Shown here piece by piece: positions 22,167 to 34,300 of a DNA stretch of 64,000 bases. The translations under genes and the position numbers were made by a program. Location of the stretch: NCBI RefSeq assembly GCF_000002425.4, contig NC_037256.1, positions 5,265,087 through 5,329,086 of the forward strand, in the 5' to 3' direction. How positions within the stretch are numbered: the first letter of the stretch is position 1; every line of letters starts with the position of its first letter. The notes under the pieces are model-generated. The model worked only from the letters and a program-made list of their open reading frames with translations, made no database searches and was not told the origin of the DNA. Source of the DNA: Physcomitrium patens. Lineage: Eukaryota; Streptophyta; Bryopsida; Funariales; Funariaceae.

Positions 22167-23560
22167 TGTTATATTATGTGAAGTCTTGCTTGAGAATGTA
22201 TCAAGTATCTGGTTATAGAAGGTAAAAGAAAAATTACAACAACAAGATTTTAATTCTAATAGAATCTTAAATAATTCTAATTAAATCTTAACAATGCTAA
22301 TCAAGATTTAATCAAATCCAAAGAAACTTCAAAGAAATTTTGAAAGAAGCATAAAGAAATCCTAAAGAAATTTAAAAGAAGTATTAGAATAAAATCCTTA
22401 ATATATCTTAAATAAATTTTAATCAAATCTTAATTTAATTCTAATTAAAATCCTAGTAGTCCTTACTTAAATTCTAAGTCACACTCTACCTAAATCCTAA
22501 ACAATCCTAATCAATTTCTAAATCCTAAACCAAATCCTAATCAAATTAATCTAATCTTAGGATAGTTTAGAACCTTAATATCTATCAATTTTACCATTGA
22601 TCTTGCTTAATATTTTATATAGCTTTCAACAACTAAGTTGGAAATAACCACACAAAATTTGAAGAAGATCAAACTTACCAAATAGAAGATCAATTCTAAA
22701 TTCCACTTGGGTATTGATTGACTTTCTACTCCAATCTAAATGTAGAACTTCTAGTGCTAATATCTCCTTTTTAAACTATTGAATTGTCTCTAAAATATAC
22801 GTAAATTATAAAAAAATTTATTTCTATCCAATCAACAGATTGTTAAAAATCTTAAAAATATTCATTAACTTTCAAATTCTAATTTATGAGATCTCAATCC
22901 AAAAAAACCTAAACATACTTTGATTTAATTGTTTGATTGACTTCAAAATTTGTACACATACTTACAACTAAAATACCAATATATTATCCAAAATTCACCT
23001 ATACACACACCACAAAATTCAAAAATCTCTCAATTTCGTAAACATAATTTTATTTTTTTTAAATCTAATTCAACCAAGAATATTACTAATTTTGAAAATC
23101 TCCAAAAAAACTAAATATTAAATTGATTGATATAAAATCAATGCTTAAAAATTTCTTTACAAGTTTGCTCTCAAATTTCACTTTTTGATCTCTAAAAGAA
23201 TCCTAGAGTCACTATAGGTATATAGTTTTGTGCCTTGAGATGTGATTTCAATCCAAATTGACAAGTGATCCTCTCCAGATATCAATATTTGATAATTTGA
23301 AGTAATTTTTACTTGAACTTATTGATAATTTTCTTTTTAATATGTCTATATCAATTACTTATCTCAATTACTTTTATTTGAGATATTTATATTCTTAAAA
23401 AGCAAATAGAAGCATCTTTTTTAAAAAGCAGCATTAAAACTAAATCTTTTATTATCTTTCTATCATTTATTCTTATTTTTCTACCACATCTTTTTATTAA
23501 GCTCTATTATAATAATATTCATGTTTTTATTTTTTACCATAATTATGTTACTACATGATA
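22167..23560 (-). mobile_element. Solo LTR, type B (copy 2), inside C5
   Basis: On the plus strand it starts TGTTATATTATGTGAAG and ends CTACATGATA, aligning with both ends of the copies at 5607-6605 and 40138-41968. It splits the RNase H codons of C5 between the equivalents of SPVIV and YTDHKN. It carries a short CCTAAA-rich stretch near 22440-22560. The 4-bp duplication is no longer readable with certainty. Confidence 0.82.
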
Positions 23561-25262
23561 TTGTATATATAGAATAGAAGAATTTCAAATGCTTCATATT
23601 AACATAAGTTTTGAATTTTTATCAAATCTATTGGAGCATGTTTTTATCACAATTTGATTTCAAAATCACTTATTGACTAGGAAAATAACAAGGTTTGTCA
23701 AATGCCCTTTTTAGACATTCTTATCTTGTATCAAAAGAAGAAAATGTAGCTCTTGATTAACAAAGAATAATTTTCTTGAAGTCAAAGCATTTTCATCTTT
23801 GAGTAATGAAATCAATATTGATTATTGATTTAAACTTTTTCAAGCAACTTCTATCAAGTCTATCCTTTGGTCTTTTTTTTCATAATATTAAAAATAATTC
23901 TTTAAAATCTCATGATACTTCTAAGTTTGAATTTAAGAATAATCTATTCTATTTTAAGGAATAATTATACATTCTAAAAGGCAAAGTATAATTTTATGTT
24001 CTTCAAGCTTGTCATGACTTTCCAACAATCCAATATTTTAGATACAATAAGACTTTGGAGCTAATATCTAGAGATTTTTGGTGGGCTCAAATATGGAAGA
24101 TAATTAAATACTTTGTACAATCATGTGATATTTGTTCAAGATTTAAAATTCCTTCTCATCAACTTTATAGACTTCTTTAGCCATTATCTATTTTAGAATA
24201 ATCATAATCTTTTATTTCTATGGATTTTATTACAGATCTTTTAGTCTCAAGTTTATATAATTCTATATTTGTGAAAGTAAATTTTTTTATCAAGATGGCA
24301 TATTTTGCACCATATACAAAATCTATTATAAATAAGAAAACGGCTAAGCTTTTTCTTGATAACATCTATCGCTATGATAGATTACTTGAAGATATTATAT
24401 TAAATAGAGAGACTCGATTTGTATCTAGATTTTAGAGAATTCTTTTCAAGATTTTAAAAGTGGATATAAAACTCTTTTTGATTTTTTATTTGCAAATTAA
24501 TGGATAAATAGAAGATGTGAATCAAGTTCTAGAATAGTATTTGAGATGTACCATCAACTATCATCAAGATGATTGAAAAATTCTTTTACCATTGGTAAAG
24601 TTTGCACACAATAATTTGATACATTCTTCTATTGAATAAACACCTTTTTTATTAATTATAGTTATCATCAATAACTTGATACTTTTGAATTTTTAAAAAT
24701 TAATAATTCTATAGAAAAAGATTTAGCAAGTTGTTTGTTCAAGCTATATACAACAATGAAGGCATAATTAAAAGAAGCTTAAGAACAACAAAAGATCAAT
24801 ATAGATGTCTATCACAAGGAACAACCACAATTCAATATGATTAACAAGATATGGATATTCAGCTTAATATTAAGACTACTTGTCTTTGTGACAAGTTGGA
24901 TTATTATAGACTTGAACCTTTTTCTATTTGTGAACAAGTTAATTTTGTTGTTTATTGATTACATCTACTAGAATCAATAAAGATTTATTTTATATTTCAA
25001 GTATTTTTTTTGGAGTCATATAAGATAGTTAATAACTTAAAAAGAAGGCAAATGCTACTTCTTCCTATAAAAGTGGATAAAAATCAAGAATTTGAAGTAG
25101 AAGAAGTGCTAGATTCAATGCTGCATCAAAATAGATTATAATGTTTTATTCATTGGTATGGATATGATATTACTAAATGTACATGGGAGTCAACAAAGAA
25201 TCTTGTAAATGCAACAAAGAGAGTTGAAGCTTTTTATCAACAACATCCATTAAAACCAAAAT
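23561..25262 (+). pseudogene. RNase H end, integrase and chromodomain of C5, decayed
   Basis: Coding similarity resumes with ITY and SQFDF of RNase H, then the integrase zinc domain ending FVQSCDICSRF. The core follows with MDFITDLLVSSLYNSIF and TRFVSRF, and a decayed third catalytic region near 24490. The C-terminal barrel (about 24840-25010) leads into a chromodomain (about 25085-25250) with FEVEEVLDSMLHQNRL and IHWYGYDITKCTWES. Many stops interrupt it. At the junction before FVQSC the codon is TGG, whereas three other copies have TAG there. Confidence 0.8.
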
Positions 25263-25331
25263 AAAAAATAGCAAGATCTATAAAAGATGATGACTGCTTC
25301 TTGTGAAATTCATTCCTAAAAGGAGAGGTAA

Positions 25332-25335
25332 TATC

Positions 25336-25377
<42 letters not shown>

Positions 25378-25890
25378 TAATAATTATCTATATAATTAAA
25401 TAGAAATAAATAAATATAAATTAATTTCATAATATTTTCTAAAGAAGTTTCTTAAAAGCTTTATAGATGTAATTTTTACTTTATTTGTATTTATAGTTGA
25501 TTGATGGGTTAGAAACTTTGTTAATAAGTTAATTATATACTACACATATTGGTAGCTTACAAAATAAGCTAACTATGTATTACATACATAAAAAACTTAC
25601 CTTCTAAATTAAAACATGTATTTAGCAAAGTCAATACGTATTAAAAGTTCTATAGAACATTGCCACATAGTTCTTAATTAGATAATATATAGAGAGATAA
25701 GAGTGAGGCCTTTTTCACTCTTATCAATGCCTTTTTTAGTTCTTAGTCTTGTTTCAAGACTTTCTAGTCTTGTCTTTGATACTAGCCATTTTAGTGCAAT
25801 ATATTATCATCTATGAATGATGTTTTAGTCCTTTAGAGTGACATAAGAGTCTATTGAGGATTCATTTTTTTGAGATTCATGTTTTTAATA
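25332..25890 (+). repeat. 3' LTR of element C5
   Basis: It is preceded by a purine-rich tract (aaaaggagaggtaa), starts TATCACAAAT and ends GTTTTTAATA, equal to the family-C ends after transitions. An (AT)n run of about 35 bases has expanded just inside its start. Confidence 0.8.
25341..25375. repeat. (AT)n microsatellite inside the C5 3' LTR
   Basis: An alternating AT run lies where other family-C LTRs have only a short AT-rich segment, so it expanded after insertion. Confidence 0.9.
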
Positions 25891-25901
25891 GATTTATAAA
25901 G

Positions 25902-25963
<62 letters not shown>

Positions 25964-26489
25964 TTTCATCTATTTTTTATTTATCTTTATTTATTCAAAA
26001 CTATTAATGTTTGTTTCTTGTTGAATTGGTTCAAACCAAGAACTTAATTATAAAATTTAATGACAATAAAAATTACCTCTATTAGACCATAACTTCATAT
26101 TTGTAAAATTAAAGAAAAAATATTCATTTTAAAAATTTATATGCAATATTTTACAAGAGATTGCTTTTCCACAACTAGCATTTTATTTTTTTCTATTTAT
26201 CTAAGAATTTCTATAGTAACTCACAAGACTTTAAGATTTTAAGAACTTTACATGCATTTTTGGTATTAATTTTATAAGTGAGTCAATTTAGTGATTTACA
26301 TCAAGTGCTTCAAATTTGCTGCTTTTACTTTTGCTAATATCATATAAAATACTCATAAAAACCATGACGGACTCTCTTCTTTCTATTCAAAAAAACTTTA
26401 GCCAATATACAAAATGATATTCATACACACATATTCAAGTATTCATTGGTCCATGCCTTTGGTCTATTAATTGTATGATTAAGAAAGAT
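25891..26489. other. AT-rich spacer with long (AT)n
   Basis: The spacer contains an (AT)n run of about 51 bases at 25905-25955 and otherwise AT-rich sequence in which I see nothing recognisable. Confidence 0.6.
25905..25955. repeat. (AT)n microsatellite, longest in the window
   Basis: About 51 bases of uninterrupted alternating AT lie directly beyond the target duplication of C5. Confidence 0.92.
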
Positions 26490-28005
26490 AGATCTTTATA
26501 GACTTCAATAGATATAATTGATAAGCAATTGAATCAATTTGATCCTAAATAAGAAATGGTTTAAATCTACAATAATCTAACTTACAAGGGCGGCTAGTCT
26601 TGATATTATGACAAAATAATTATAACTTGTTACCAATGTGGAATTAAAATTATTTCTTATAATAGGTATTTATATTGATATTTTATTATTTTAAAATCTC
26701 CTTTAACTAAACCTTTAATTTTGCATATAACTCAAATAAAAAAAATTCTTAATCATTTGAAATAAGATTATTAATTTTTGAGAAGTTAAAAGTATCAAAT
26801 TTTAGATGTTAATCATAATTAGCAAAAAAACAAATGTTTGTTAAATAGAAGAATGTGTTTTTTTTTTTATAAAAAAAACTTTGCTATTGGCAAAAGATTT
26901 TTCCAATCATTTTGATGGTAGTTGATGATACATTTTAAATAGTGCTTCAAAAATAATTTTTCATTGACCTTCAATATTTAAAAAAAAATTCTCCAAAACC
27001 TTAATAAAAATTGGATTCTTCTATTGGATATGATATTTTTTTAGTAATCTATAATATCAATAAATATTATCAAAAAAAAATTTAGCTATCTCTTTACCTA
27101 TAATAGATTTTTTAAATGATACAAAAAGTACCATCTTGGTGAAATAATTTACTATTTCAAATATAGAGTCATATAAACTTGAAGTTTGAAGAGCCAATAA
27201 TAAGGAATTTTTAATATAGAAAAAATATCACATAATCATAAAAAGCCTTTGATTAACTTCTTTATTTGAGGCCACCTAAAATCTCTTTAGATTGATTCTA
27301 AGATCTTGTTATATCCAAAATGTCATGCAGTTGGAAAATTATAATGGGATTGAAGAACTTGTAGTTATGCTTCACCTTTTGGAACATATAAGCATCATTT
27401 AAAATAAAATAGATTGTTCTTAAATTTAAACCTGGAAGTATATTAAGATTTAATTTTTTTTTTGAATATTACAAATAAAAGAATATATTTGACTAAAATT
27501 ACTTATAAAAAATTAAATCAATATTTGAAATTTATTTTATTGCTAAAATATGAAATTTTTCTAACTTCAAGACAATTATTTTATATTAATCAAAAGCTAC
27601 ATTTCATTCTTTTGATGCAAGATAAGAACATTTAGAAATGGCATTTAATATTTTTTTTTCATTATTTTTTTTTTAATACTTAATCTTAAATATGAATCTT
27701 GACAAAAAAAATGATTCAACAAACTTGACAACAATTTAGAACATGTATTGATATAAAATATCTAAAGTTCTTATAATTTATATAAATATTCAAAAGACTT
27801 AAAGCATCTTCTAGATAATGACACTATTCTTGAAATGAATCCACAATTATGAGTTCGTTGGTATGGATCTTATAGTTGATCTTTGCTACTAAAACTTTTT
27901 TTGACTAAAAAATAATAAAAAAAAAATTATTATTTGTTCTCATTTGTGATAATATTGCATCTAAAACAAAGTCCAATGTATCTATTTCTATGAATAATAT
28001 CAAAG
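26490..28005 (-). pseudogene. Decayed family-C pol fragment (copy C6)
   Basis: This stretch aligns in order, on the minus strand, with about 31690-33300 of the young element. It runs from RNase H (about 27840-28000) through the integrase zinc domain (about 27250) and integrase core (about 26900-27200) to the C-terminal barrel (about 26500-26650). LTRs, gag, RT and chromodomain are absent. It is highly AT-rich with no usable frame, so it is among the oldest pieces. Confidence 0.7.
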
Positions 28006-28180
28006 GTGTGAATCACCAAATTAATTAATTTTTAGTTTTTAGCTTAAAAATCATGTAATTAGAATATTAAAAACTATAATTATTAAAAAAGTAGATGTAA
28101 GAAACTTGATATGAGCTATAAGTAGAATAAGTGGAGAAATATACTTGTCACAATTTTTGATATTAGTTTTAGGATAACTA

Positions 28181-28207
28181 TTTTTTTTTTTTTTTTTTTT
28201 TTTTTTT
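28181..28207. repeat. Poly(T) tract
   Basis: Twenty-seven consecutive T. It could be the reverse of a poly(A) tail of a retroposed sequence, but no source could be identified. Confidence 0.85.
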
Positions 28208-29527
28208 GTTACAAGTAGGTACTCACAATCACTACATACTTTAATTGCAAGGTTGTCTAGACATTGTAAAAAAAATTGGATTTCTACTAGAAGTAGAAGA
28301 ACAATCATAAAGAAAGTAGAGTTCAATTTTAAAGGTGCTTTAACTTTAACAAAATTTGAGGCTCTATTGACAAGAGTCTAATCATTAAAAGTTCTCTCTT
28401 TTTCTTTTTCTGTTTTTCATTTGGATTATAGAGCTCTAAAAGACTTAGTATTGTGCATAATTGTCTGTTGATATTATGTAACTGTTTGGTGGAGAATGCA
28501 CTTGGTTCATTGTCTCTTCTCTTATTATAAACCATCTGTCGTAAATTTAGCTACAATACAATGGTGTTCCTTAGTCTCTCTTTCTTCATTTTTTTCAGTT
28601 TGGCTTGGTCCTTGCAATGCAACATGTGCTGCAATCATTTAATGTTGTTTATTGATTTTCTTGGTCTTGAATAATTGTCCTTATATAAAAGCAATGCTAT
28701 ACAATATCCATGGTTTAAAGTGGATATTTAGTTCTCAATTATTTTTTATGTTATTGGTCTATTGGAGCAAGTATTAATTCTTATTCTTGCATATTTTGTT
28801 TGTTGTCTTGCAGTAGAGCAATATTGGATCTCATTTTTTTTGTTGCAATTAAAAGCCTAGTTTGAATAGATAATTTTTAAAGTATTACAATTAAAGCATG
28901 AAAAACTTCTTTGATTTTTTTTTTTTTTTTTTTTAAGTTTTAATATTTTATAATATAATTCCAAGAAAAGCAGTGATAATGCCATTATTTTGTTTGTGCT
29001 ACAAAAGATTTATAATTCTTTTAGTGATGGTTACTACAAGGTATCATTGAAGTGGATTGAAGGCCCAATAAAGTTACTACATTCAAATTTTCTTGTAGTT
29101 GTTAACTAAGGCAATCTAATTCTTACTCATTAATATTAATATAGAATTAGGTTTTTTTGTCCAAATTATTGCTATTATTGATCTTTTGTTAAAAATTATT
29201 GATTTTTTTGAATAATTGAGATTAAAGATTTTGAACCTTATTTAATTTTAGCTTAATTTAAAGCTTTGAATCTTGTTCTTATCAATGGACTTAAGATTTT
29301 CAAAATTAATGAATTAGATTTAATTAGAAATATTAAGAATTAAATAAATTTAAGATTTTTGAAAGATTTTTAAATTTGAATGAACTTAATATGTAGATGA
29401 AATCTTATTCATAGATGAAATTTTATTCTTCAATAAAATCTCATTCTTCAATTAAATCTCATTTATAAATAAAAAATTATTTGAAGATAAAAATTTATAT
29501 TAAATAAAATTTAATTGATGGATAAAA

Positions 29528-29531
<4 letters not shown>

Positions 29532-29569
<38 letters not shown>
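29532..29569. repeat. (AT)n microsatellite
   Basis: About 38 bases of alternating AT in unassigned AT-rich DNA. Confidence 0.9.
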
Positions 29570-29572
<3 letters not shown>

Positions 29573-29779
29573 TATATTTAGAAGCTTTAAATTTATTGAT
29601 AGTACATGTATAAATATTACTAAAGTTTTTAGTAACTAATGGTATTAATTGAAGAAATTAAAGAATAATTTAATAAAAAATTAAATAATAGATACAATTA
29701 ATAAGAATACCTTAGATAATTTAATTATTATGGATTAGAATAATTTATTAATTAATAGGAGGTTATTTTATTAAATTTA

Positions 29780-30215
29780 TGTGATGCAATAAAATCCATG
29801 GATTCTATGAAATACGAAAATGTTATAGAAGAAGAATATAAATTATTCATACACAATGGAATATATGAATTGACTTCTATCAAATCAATCTTCAATTAGT
29901 TGTGACTAGATATTTAAAACTAAAAAAGATACAATAGGCAATATTGTAAGATGCAAGGTAAGATTGATTTTCAAAAGCTACTCACAAATTATTAGTATTG
30001 ATTTCAATGAGACATTTGTTTCTATAGTCAAATTCACCACCATTAGAACCATTGTTGCAATTGAAATAGCAATGAATTTAAAGATGCATCAAATGGATAT
30101 AAAAAAAGCTTTCTTAAATATAAATTTGGAAAAATAAATTTAAATAGATCAATCTCAAAGATTTGTTGAAAAAGATAAGTAATCTTATTTTCAAGTTAAA
30201 ATGATCTTTTCTACC
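29780..30215 (+). pseudogene. Ty1/copia reverse-transcriptase relic
   Basis: With frame changes allowed, the plus strand reads EEEYKLFIHNGIYEL, then DFNETFVSIVKFTTIRTIVA and MNLKMHQMDIKKAFLN. These match the N-terminal part of copia RT, where DFNETFSPVVK and HQMDVKTAFLNG are highly conserved and the latter holds the first catalytic Asp. No YVDD box, integrase or LTR is present. This is the only copia-type sequence seen in the window. Confidence 0.75.
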
Positions 30216-30235
30216 TCATATTCTATATAACTAAC

Positions 30236-30279
30236 TAATTTAATGCAAGGCAGTGATGGTTGTATTCTTCTTAGAATAG
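30236..30279 (-). pseudogene. Fragment of old family-D copy (D'), left of element C
   Basis: About 44 bases align with the region after the integrase barrel of element D (near 49485-49515). The alignment continues at 36653, directly after element C, so C inserted here. Confidence 0.6.
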
Positions 30280-30831
30280 TGTCAAGGACAAAGACTCAAT
30301 GAGGGAAAATATACACCAAAAGGCTATCTCGATATAATAAGTCAAAATATAAACAAGTAGGTATATTAAAAGGAAACTGGAATGGCTATTGCCACAAGAC
30401 AAGAAACTAAAGACTCTTGAACCTGGACTAGAAGCAAGAAAGGAGTTGACAAGAGTGAAGAAGCCTTCACTCTTGTCTCTATATATACTATCTAACTAGG
30501 GGCTACGTGGCGACGTTCTATAGGACCTCCAATATGTGTTGACTTTGTAGGACACATGCCTTGACTTACAAGGCAAGTTTTTCTACGTGTGGGCTACATA
30601 GTTAGCTTGATCTTGAAGCTAACAACATGTGTGGCACATGGTCAACTGGTTGACCACGTTTCTAATCCAAAAAGTCAATTAAAGACACCTATGAAGTCAA
30701 AGCAGCGTCTAGGAAGTTTCTAGGAAGCTTCTATATTAAATATTATAGAATTAACTTACTTTTATCTACTTTTACTTACTTCTACCTATTTCTATATGTA
30801 ATTATTAGCTTACATGATTATGGCCGTGACA
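30280..30831 (-). repeat. 3' LTR of element C
   Basis: On the minus strand it reads TGTCACGG to CCTTGACA. It is the same length as the 5' LTR. Confidence 0.95.
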
Positions 30832-30846
30832 TTACCCCCCCTTCTA
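30832..30846 (-). promoter_or_regulatory. Polypurine tract of element C
   Basis: On the minus strand AGAAGGGGGGGTAA lies directly before the 3' LTR, where plus-strand DNA synthesis would be primed. Old copies keep it in degraded form. Confidence 0.85.
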
Positions 30847-30872
30847 GAGACGAGTTCCACGAAGAGCGGTCA

Positions 30873-31295
30873 TCATATGTTGAGGAAATCTATGATGCGA
30901 CGAATTGTATTCGCCACATACTCTAATCTCTGTTCTCTTCGAAGATGATTGATAGGGCCTCTCAACCAACGGTAGTGTCCCATACCAGGGCGGGAAGACC
31001 ACCTAGTTATTTGATCATTTTTGAGGCCTTCGTAACTTCCTTCGAATAGAATATTCGGAACACCATCAGGAGTTGTTCCTACCTCTAGCAAAATCACCAA
31101 ACATCGAGAGTCCCTTCCCAAATCGTGATACCAAACGCGTTGTATCTCACCATCTGTTCGAGGAAGAACATGTCGTTCTTGAAGATCTTCATCTCGATTG
31201 CATCGTCTTGAAGGTTGTGACAATCGTAATGTCTCGTCCGGCAAGTCAACAAACGAAGGTTCTTGAGTTGAATCCGCTGGTTGTTGGCTCTCCAT
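30873..31295 (-). CDS. ORF3, unrecognised accessory protein of the chromovirus
   Basis: An intact 140-residue frame lies between the integrase stop and the 3' LTR, in the sense of the element. I do not recognise it. The N-terminal 45 residues are polar and charged, the middle is mixed, and the C-terminal part (about 102-138) is best conserved. GHYRWLRGPINHLRREQ here corresponds to GHYHWLQGPMNHLPREQ in element D, with 21 identical residues in an ungapped 35-residue stretch by my count. The tail is an amphipathic helix-like EYVANTIRRIIDFL. No signal peptide, membrane segment, CCHC knuckle or catalytic signature is visible, so it is not env-like. It is open although gag and pol around it carry many stops. 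It could be made from a spliced or internal transcript, since a pyrimidine-rich stretch ending in AG precedes the ATG, but this is inference. Confidence 0.75.
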   Translation of the reverse strand: MESQQPADSTQEPSFVDLPDETLRLSQPSRRCNRDEDLQERHVLPRTDGEIQRVWYHDLGRDSRCLVILLEVGTTPDGVPNILFEGSYEGLKNDQITRWSSRPGMGHYRWLRGPINHLRREQRLEYVANTIRRIIDFLNI

Positions 31296-31389
31296 CTAAT
31301 TAGCGTCACAAATGCAAAGAAGTTACAAACAAGGATAGGAAATTGAATGTTATCTTGCCTCAATCTTGTCTCTTTTATAAGAGAGATTT

Positions 31390-34300
31390 TCATCTTGGTT
31401 TTGATGGATGTCGTTGATGAAAAACTTTGACTTTAGCTGATGCATTTCCTAGATTCCTGGATGGCTCCCATGTGCGTTCACTAATATCATATCCGTGCCA
31501 ATGAACAAGATATTTCAGCTTATTTTGGCGCCGCCTTGAGTCTAATATCTCTTCCAACTCAAATTCTTCACTATTATCTACTTCTATAGGAGGCGGTGGC
31601 ATTTGTCTTCTTCCTTGTATATCCACTGTCTTATATGGTTCAAGAAGAGACACGTGGAATACAGGATGGATCTTCATTGACTCCGGTAGATGTAACCGAT
31701 ATACAACTGGGTTGATCTGTTCAGAAACAGAAAAGGGGCCAAGCCTACGATAGTCCAACTTGTCACAAGGTCGAGTAGTCTTGATATTGCGACGAAGTAG
31801 CCATACCTTATCACCCACGTTGATTTGTGGTTGCTCCTTACGATATAGATCTACGTTTATCTTTTGTCGTTCTTGAGCTTCCTTCAATTGCGTCTTCATT
31901 ATTGCATGTAACTCTGACAATCGATTTGCCATATCTTCTGCTGCAGGATTATCAACTTTTGAAAAATCAAAAGTATCAAGTCATGGATGATAGCCATAAT
32001 TGGCAAAGAAAGGTGTTTGTTGCGTGGAAGAATGTACCGTATTATTATAAGCAAACTCTGCCAATGGCAGAAGGGTTGTCTAATCATCTTGTTGGTAGTT
32101 GATAGTACACATTAAATATTGCTCCAAGACTTGGTTTACGCGCTCTGTTTGTCCATCAGTTTGAGGATGGAAAGCCGAAGATAGCTTTATGTCCACTTTT
32201 AAAATCTTGAAAAGGGTCCTCCAAAATCTTGACACAAATTGAGTTCCCCTATCTGATATGATATCTTTAGGTAATCCATGATAGCGATAGATATTATCAA
32301 TGAAAAGCTTAGCTGTTTCTTCACCTGTGATAGATTTTGTACATGGCACAAAATGTGCCATCTTGGTGAAACGATCTACTATCACAAATATAGAATCATA
32401 AGATCTTGAGCTTGGAAGATCTGTGATGAAATCCATAGAAACAGAAGACCATGGTTGTTCTGGTATAGGTAATGGCTGAAGAAGTCCGTAAGGTTGATGA
32501 CAAGGAATTTTTGATCTTGAACAAATATCACATGATTGTACAAAGTCTTTGACTGACTTCTACATTTGTGGCCACCAAAAATCTCTTGATATGAGTTCCA
32601 AAGTCTTATTATATCCAAAGTGCCCTGCTGCTGGAAAGTCATGACGTGCTTGAAGAACACGTAAATGTGCTTCTCCTTCTGGAACATATAGGCGTCCTTC
32701 AAAATATAATAGATTATTCTTGAACTCGAACTTAGAAGGATCATGAGACTTGGAAGAATTATTCTCGATATCATAAACAAGAGGGTCTGAGGACATATTG
32801 GACTGGATTTGCTTGAAAAAAGTTGAATCAACAGTCAATGTTGATTTCATTGCTCGGAGATGAAATTGCTCCGGTTTCAAGAGGACCGTTCTTTGTTGCT
32901 CAAAAGTTGCATCTCCTTCTTTTGGTGCAAAATAAGAACGTCTAGATAGGGCATCAGACAAACCTTGTTGTTTTCCTGGCCGATAAGTGATAATGAACTC
33001 GAATCTTGACAAAGACATACTCTAATGAGCTTGACGACGATTCAACATGCGTGCTGACATGAAATACTCGAGGTTCTTGTGATCTGTATACACAATGACT
33101 GGACTAGAAGCGCCTTCTAGATAATGATGTCATTCTTGAAAGGAATCTACGATCGCAAGAAGTTCTTTATCGTGGATCTCATAATTGATCTCGGCTGCTG
33201 AGAATTTTTTTGAATGAAAAGCTATCGGATGAAGTTTGTCATCTGTTCCCATTTGTGATAAAACTGCACCCAAGGCAAAATCTGATGCATCTGTTTCCAT
33301 AAAAAATGCCTTGGAAAAATCAACACGATATAAGACTGGTGCAGAGACAAATGATGTCTTCAAGGCTTCAAATGCTGCTTTCGCTTCTTGATTCCATTGG
33401 AATTTATCTTTACTAGTCAAGCGTGTAAGTGGAGCTGCAACTCGTGAGAAATCTTTGATGAAGATCCGATAGTAATTGGCAAATCCCAAGAAACATTGGA
33501 CATCTCTTACTGTCCTTAGAATCTTCCAATCCATGATTGTTTGGACTTTCTTAGAATCCATCATGAGACCATCATTTGAAATGATGTATCCTAAAAAGTC
33601 AACTTGAGTAGTGTGAAATACACACTTTTTCATCTTGGCGTACAATCTTGCATCTCTAAGTTTTTGTAATACTTGACGAACATGTATTTCATGTTCTTCG
33701 ACGTTCTTAGAATAGATCAGGATATCGTCTAGATAACAGACGACAAAATTGTCTAAGAATTCACGAAATACATCATTCATGAGATGTTAAAAAGCAGGTG
33801 GTGCATTCGTGAGTCCAAAGGGCATGACATTATATTCGAAATGTCCATACCTGGTTCGAAACGCAGTCTTCCATTCATCTCCTTCTTTGATCCGTACTAG
33901 ATTATATGCTCCTCTTAGATCTATTTTTGTATAGATCTTAGCTTGATTCAACTGGTCAAGGAGTCCTGATATCAAAGGTAATGGATACCTGTTCTTGATT
34001 GTGATCTTGTTGAGTCCTCGATAATCAACACACATTCGTAAAGATCCATCTTTTTTCTTTACGAATAGAATTGGAGCTCCTGCTGGAGATTTTGAATGGC
34101 GTATAAAATTCTTCGCTAAATTCTCGTCAATATATGTCTTGTATTCAGCCATCTCATCTTGCGATAAACTGTAAATTGGTCCAAATGGTGGCTGAGTTCC
34201 TTCCTTGAGGTCGATTGAACAATCATATGGGCGATGCTCAGGAAGAATATCTGCATTCTTTTTTTCAAAAACGTCTTGATACTCCTGATATTGACTTGGA

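Larger units (their letters stand above)
19860..25890 (+). mobile_element. Decayed family-C chromovirus (copy C5)
   Basis: This is a plus-strand copy of the element family best preserved at 30280-36652. The 5' LTR (19860-20397) and 3' LTR (25332-25890) align with the 552-bp LTRs there. Flanks gcttt (19855-19859) and gattt (25891-25895) look like a 5-bp duplication with one change. The interior keeps pieces of gag, RNase H, integrase and chromodomain, all full of stops and very AT-rich. A type-B LTR (22167-23560) sits in RNase H. The first half of pol is missing or replaced (about 21190-21940). Unlike copies C and C', there is no room for ORF3 between chromodomain and 3' LTR. Confidence 0.85.
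28006..29779. other. Unassigned AT-rich DNA
   Basis: No gene or element could be assigned. It contains a 27-base poly(T) at 28181-28207, another T-rich run near 28916-28934 and an (AT)n run at 29532-29569. The 28400-28850 part is less AT-rich and may belong to an unrecognised old transposon. Confidence 0.45.

Noticed and set aside
28051-28326. 91-codon minus-strand frame with a Lys run
   Set aside because: The Lys run is the translation of the poly(T) tract; the rest is AT-rich low complexity.
30873-31295. ORF3 as an env-like gene
   Set aside because: There is no signal peptide or hydrophobic membrane segment in either family's version.
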